Assembly (NCBI RefSeq): GCF_046630445.1
Contig: NC_092337.1
Coordinates: 367,813,501-367,877,500, forward strand
Source of the DNA: Rutidosis leptorrhynchoides
Lineage: Eukaryota; Streptophyta; Magnoliopsida; Asterales; Asteraceae
DNA length: 64,000 bases
Direction of reading: 5' to 3'
Part shown: positions 60,948-64,000 of the stretch, one piece after another
Layout of the letters: each line of letters opens with the position of its first letter
How positions within the stretch are numbered: position 1 is the first letter of the stretch
Position numbers and translations under genes: made by a program
The notes under the pieces: generated by a model
Databases searched by the model: none
The model's input: only the letters and a program-made list of their open reading frames with translations
Told to the model about the DNA's origin: nothing

Positions 60948-61328
60948 TGATATTGCTCCAAACGAACATATATTTAGGGGCAATATCATCCCAATATGTA
61001 AAGTTTTTAGTTGCAATTGTTCTATTTTCAAGTAATATTCGTTTAAATAAATAAGTGCGAAGACAAAAGACAGAATCGACGATTTGAAGACGCAAATGAC
61101 CAAAAATCTTAAATGTACAAGATACAATCCAAGTGGTTCAATTTATTGATGAGAAATGTCTAAATATTGACAAGAGTACAAGTCGTGAAACGCAAAGTAC
61201 AAGATATCTAATCATATGAAAAGGCGTTCGAAAATTCGGAACCGAGACATGAACCAACTATCAACGTACGACTCAACGGAGCTAAAATTACAAGTCAACT
61301 ATGCACAAGAATATAATATAATATATAA

Positions 61329-61379
<51 letters not shown>

Positions 61380-62886
61380 TATAAAATATCAAAACCGCCC
61401 ACGTTTTGGATGCATCTGGATGAGCTGGATACAAGAGCTCCGCGATCGCGGAGCTATAAAGGAGAAACACATCGAGATCGCGGAGTAACACAGGACACAA
61501 TTGGCCTATAAAAAGCTCGAGCATTCTGCCGATTTCTTCACCCCTTTTTCTTTCTTTCTCTCTATGTAATATATATTTATAATTTTAATTTTAATTTTAA
61601 TTTTAATTTTAATTTAAGTTTAATAATAATTGGGTTACTGTAAGAAATGTTTTACGGGTTTTAAGGTCGAAACTCTGTCCGTGTAACGCTACGCGATTAA
61701 TAATCACTGTAAGCTATGTTCTTCCTTTTTAAATTAATGTCTCGTAACTAAGTTATTATTATGCTTATTTAAGCCGAAGTAATCGTGATGTTGGACTAAA
61801 TATTAAGACGGGGTTATTGAATTTTGTACCATAATTAGGGTTTGGACAAAAGACCGACACTTGTGAACATTGGACTATGGACTATTAATAGATGGGGGGT
61901 ATTGTCTAATTGAATGACAACTCATTGGAATCTGTCGAACCTATCTTCAAATTATTTAATCTAATAATTATTAAATGATTATGCATGTCCTATTTAGTGA
62001 CGTTTATACGACATCTTTTACGATCATTTAATTAATCAATTGGGTTTGGGTAATTGATTATTCATTTTGGCCAAGTGGATAAATTAATATATCATGGACT
62101 AATTAAAACAGGGGTGAATTACATACAAGGGCAATTGGTGTAATTGTTAACAAAGTATTATAACCTTGGATTACACGCAGTCGATAACCTGGTGTAATTA
62201 TTAACAAAGTATTAAAACCTTGTTATAGTTTAAATCCCTAATTAGTTGGAATATTTGACTTCGGGTATAAGGTTAATTTGACGAGCATCTTATAATTATG
62301 ACCGATGGACTATTATGGGCAAAAACCAGATAGGTTTCAAATAAATCCAGGACAAAGGACAATTAACCCAGAGTAATAAATTAAAATCAAAACGTCAAAC
62401 ATCATGATTACGGAAGTTTAAATAAGCATAATACTTTTTTGTATTTCTCATCGTACTTTTATTTTCTGTCATTTTGTTTACTGTCATTTCATTTAACGCA
62501 CTTTTAATTATCGCAACTTTAAATATCGTTATTTATTTTACGCACTTTAATTATTGTCATTTATCTTTACGCTTTATTAAAAATTGACAAACCGGTCATT
62601 AAACGGTAAAACCCCCCTTTTATATATTATTATTACTATATATAATTATATATATTTTTATAAAAATTTAGTTGTATAAAAATATAGTACGTATTCAACT
62701 AGCTCCATTTGGAACGAACCAGACTTACTAAAAACTACACTACTCTACAATTAGGTACACTGCCTATAGTGTTATAGCAAGGTTTAGGTATATCCCATCT
62801 GTAAATAAATAAATTAAAACTTGTGTAATTTGTATCGTATTTTGTAGTAAACAATAATAGTATTTCGTATACACCGCTGCACATCA
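60948..62886 (+). repeat. Solo LTR related to the Athila-type LTRs
   Basis: A 1939-bp LTR starts TGATATTGCTCCAAACG and ends GCACATCA. A perfect 5-bp target duplication CATGC flanks it (60943-60947 and 62887-62891). Many blocks match the LTRs at 10064 and 19407, for example AGTTGCAATTGTTCTATTT, GACAAACCGGTCATTAAACG and GAACGAACC. It differs in the GC-rich palindrome, here AGCTCCGCGATCGCGGAGCT at 61436-61455. An AT microsatellite occupies about 61336-61374. No internal sequence remains. Confidence 0.9.
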
Positions 62887-62897
62887 CATGCCATGAT

Positions 62898-63586
62898 TAG
62901 GGATGGCAATGGATGTTCCATTCATGGACATCCACCCGATCCGATCCATTTATAATAGATATGGATGATGTAAATGGACGATTAACGAATATGGATATGG
63001 ATATGGATGATATAAATATTTCGTGGATCGGATATGGATGACAACTTATTATCCACGGATATGTCCATTATCACCCGAAATACATCTATATATACATATA
63101 TACGTACTAAAGTATAAGCATATGCATCTACATATTGATATACATATACATATTACCTACAAATTCTTAAATTATTAACGAAAATAAGAGTTGTGATAGT
63201 CACAATTATTTAATTGTTAGTAACAATATTCAAAGTTATGTTTTTAGATTAGTTTAAATCTATATTTACTTATATTATAACGTATTTTGCTCGTCTAAAT
63301 TCACGATCGGCGACAAATTACAATCAAAACATGTGTAACAAATAAAAAACATAAAGATTAAATGTTTACATTTGTTATAATCTATATTTAATTGATAAAA
63401 TCGTCCTTAGATTAACAATTCATTTGATATCCAATGGATATCCATTAACCCACTTAAACCATCGGATATGGATATGGACGGATGAACTGAAATTAAATGG
63501 ATATGGATATGGATGAGCAAAAATTAAATGGATATGGATGTGGATATGGCATTATCCGATCCATATCTGATCCATTGTCATCCCTA
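62898..63586. mobile_element. hAT-like MITE, copy B
   Basis: A 689-bp element begins TAGGGATGGCAATGGAT and ends ATCCATTGTCATCCCTA, with a perfect 8-bp target duplication GCCATGAT (62890-62897 and 63587-63594). The 8-bp size and TAGGG ends support hAT. GGATATGGATATGGATG tracts sit at both ends. No transposase is encoded. It landed 11 bases beyond the end of the solo LTR. Confidence 0.93.
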
Positions 63587-63693
63587 GCCATGATTAATGA
63601 ACCAATCAAATGACGTTTAAATTTCTCTTTCATACCCTTTTCTCCTTGATAATTGGTCAAATCCATTTTGTAAACTTTTGTTTGGGAAAAAAT

Positions 63694-64000
63694 TGTGATG
63701 ACCCGAAAATTTCCAACCAAATTTAAACTCAATCTTAATATAAATTCGACATGATAAGCAAAGTCTATTTAATTGAATCTCAAAATCTTGAAACTGCTTA
63801 CATGGATACACTAAAACCTTTGACCATCTATGACGATTCACGAACCTTTAGTTGTAACCAGAAATGTAAATATAAATAATTATATGTAAATAATTACATT
63901 AAATATATTAATGAACTACTAAGTAATTTAGTTATTATAAAAGTTGACTTTAAATAACTAAAGCTTGTATTTTTAGTATATTGTATATAAATGATTCAAG
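63694..64000 (+). repeat. Start of another Tekay-like LTR
   Basis: TGTGATGACCCGAAAATTTCC at 63694 matches the start of the LTR at 25288 (TGTGATGACCCGGATTTTTC). It is followed by the same type of sequence, including GATTCACGAACCTTTAGTTG. It runs off the window, so it could be a 5' LTR, a 3' LTR or a solo LTR. Confidence 0.75.

Noticed and set aside
1..64000. CRISPR array, operon or prophage
   Set aside because: No spaced identical repeats, no bacterial gene layout; the content is plant transposons and a spliced plant gene.

Overview
This window is plant nuclear DNA, most likely from a large eudicot genome (asterid/Asteraceae-like in repeat style; that placement is an inference). I see one clear host gene, an R2R3-MYB transcription factor at 55120-56294 on the minus strand. 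Almost everything else I can identify is transposable elements, many nested inside each other. I saw no prokaryotic genes, no CRISPR and no tRNA gene.

Layout. (1) 1-7534: a Tekay-like chromovirus (Ty3/gypsy), plus strand. Its 5' LTR is fused by deletion to reverse transcriptase. Its 3' LTR carries a complete, very young Cassandra TRIM with a 5S rRNA-like promoter (6370-6997). (2) 7535-21379: an Athila-type complex. It runs from the 3' part of one element, through an LTR with a polypurine tract before it and a primer-binding site after it, into a gag fragment. That fragment is fused tail to tail with a second, minus-strand copy (RT, protease, gag, PBS, LTR), giving an inverted repeat with arms of about 4.3 and 4.5 kb. 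(3) 21380-23145: an unassigned repeat-like segment with a CCATACGGCCTG minisatellite. (4) 23146-27771: a 5'-truncated Tekay-like element. (5) 27772-41436: an L1-type LINE split by a full-length Tekay-like element (27859-39555, TSD CATCA). (6) 41437-54400: LINE tails, a hAT-like MITE, a CACTA-like element containing a solo LTR and a 26-bp minisatellite, a MULE with 9-bp TSDs, GGTACCGG arrays and a SINE. (7) 54400-60100: the MYB gene and its flanks, with a tRNA-derived SINE and a Stowaway MITE. (8) 60183-64000: two copies of a hAT-like MITE on either side of a solo Athila-related LTR, then the start of another Tekay-like LTR.

The retroelement coding regions are all broken by stops, frameshifts or deletions, so none looks autonomous as read. 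The Cassandra element and Tekay copy 1 look youngest, from the near identity of their repeats. The MYB gene has an intact three-exon reading frame, conserved intron positions and a TATA box, and is probably functional.
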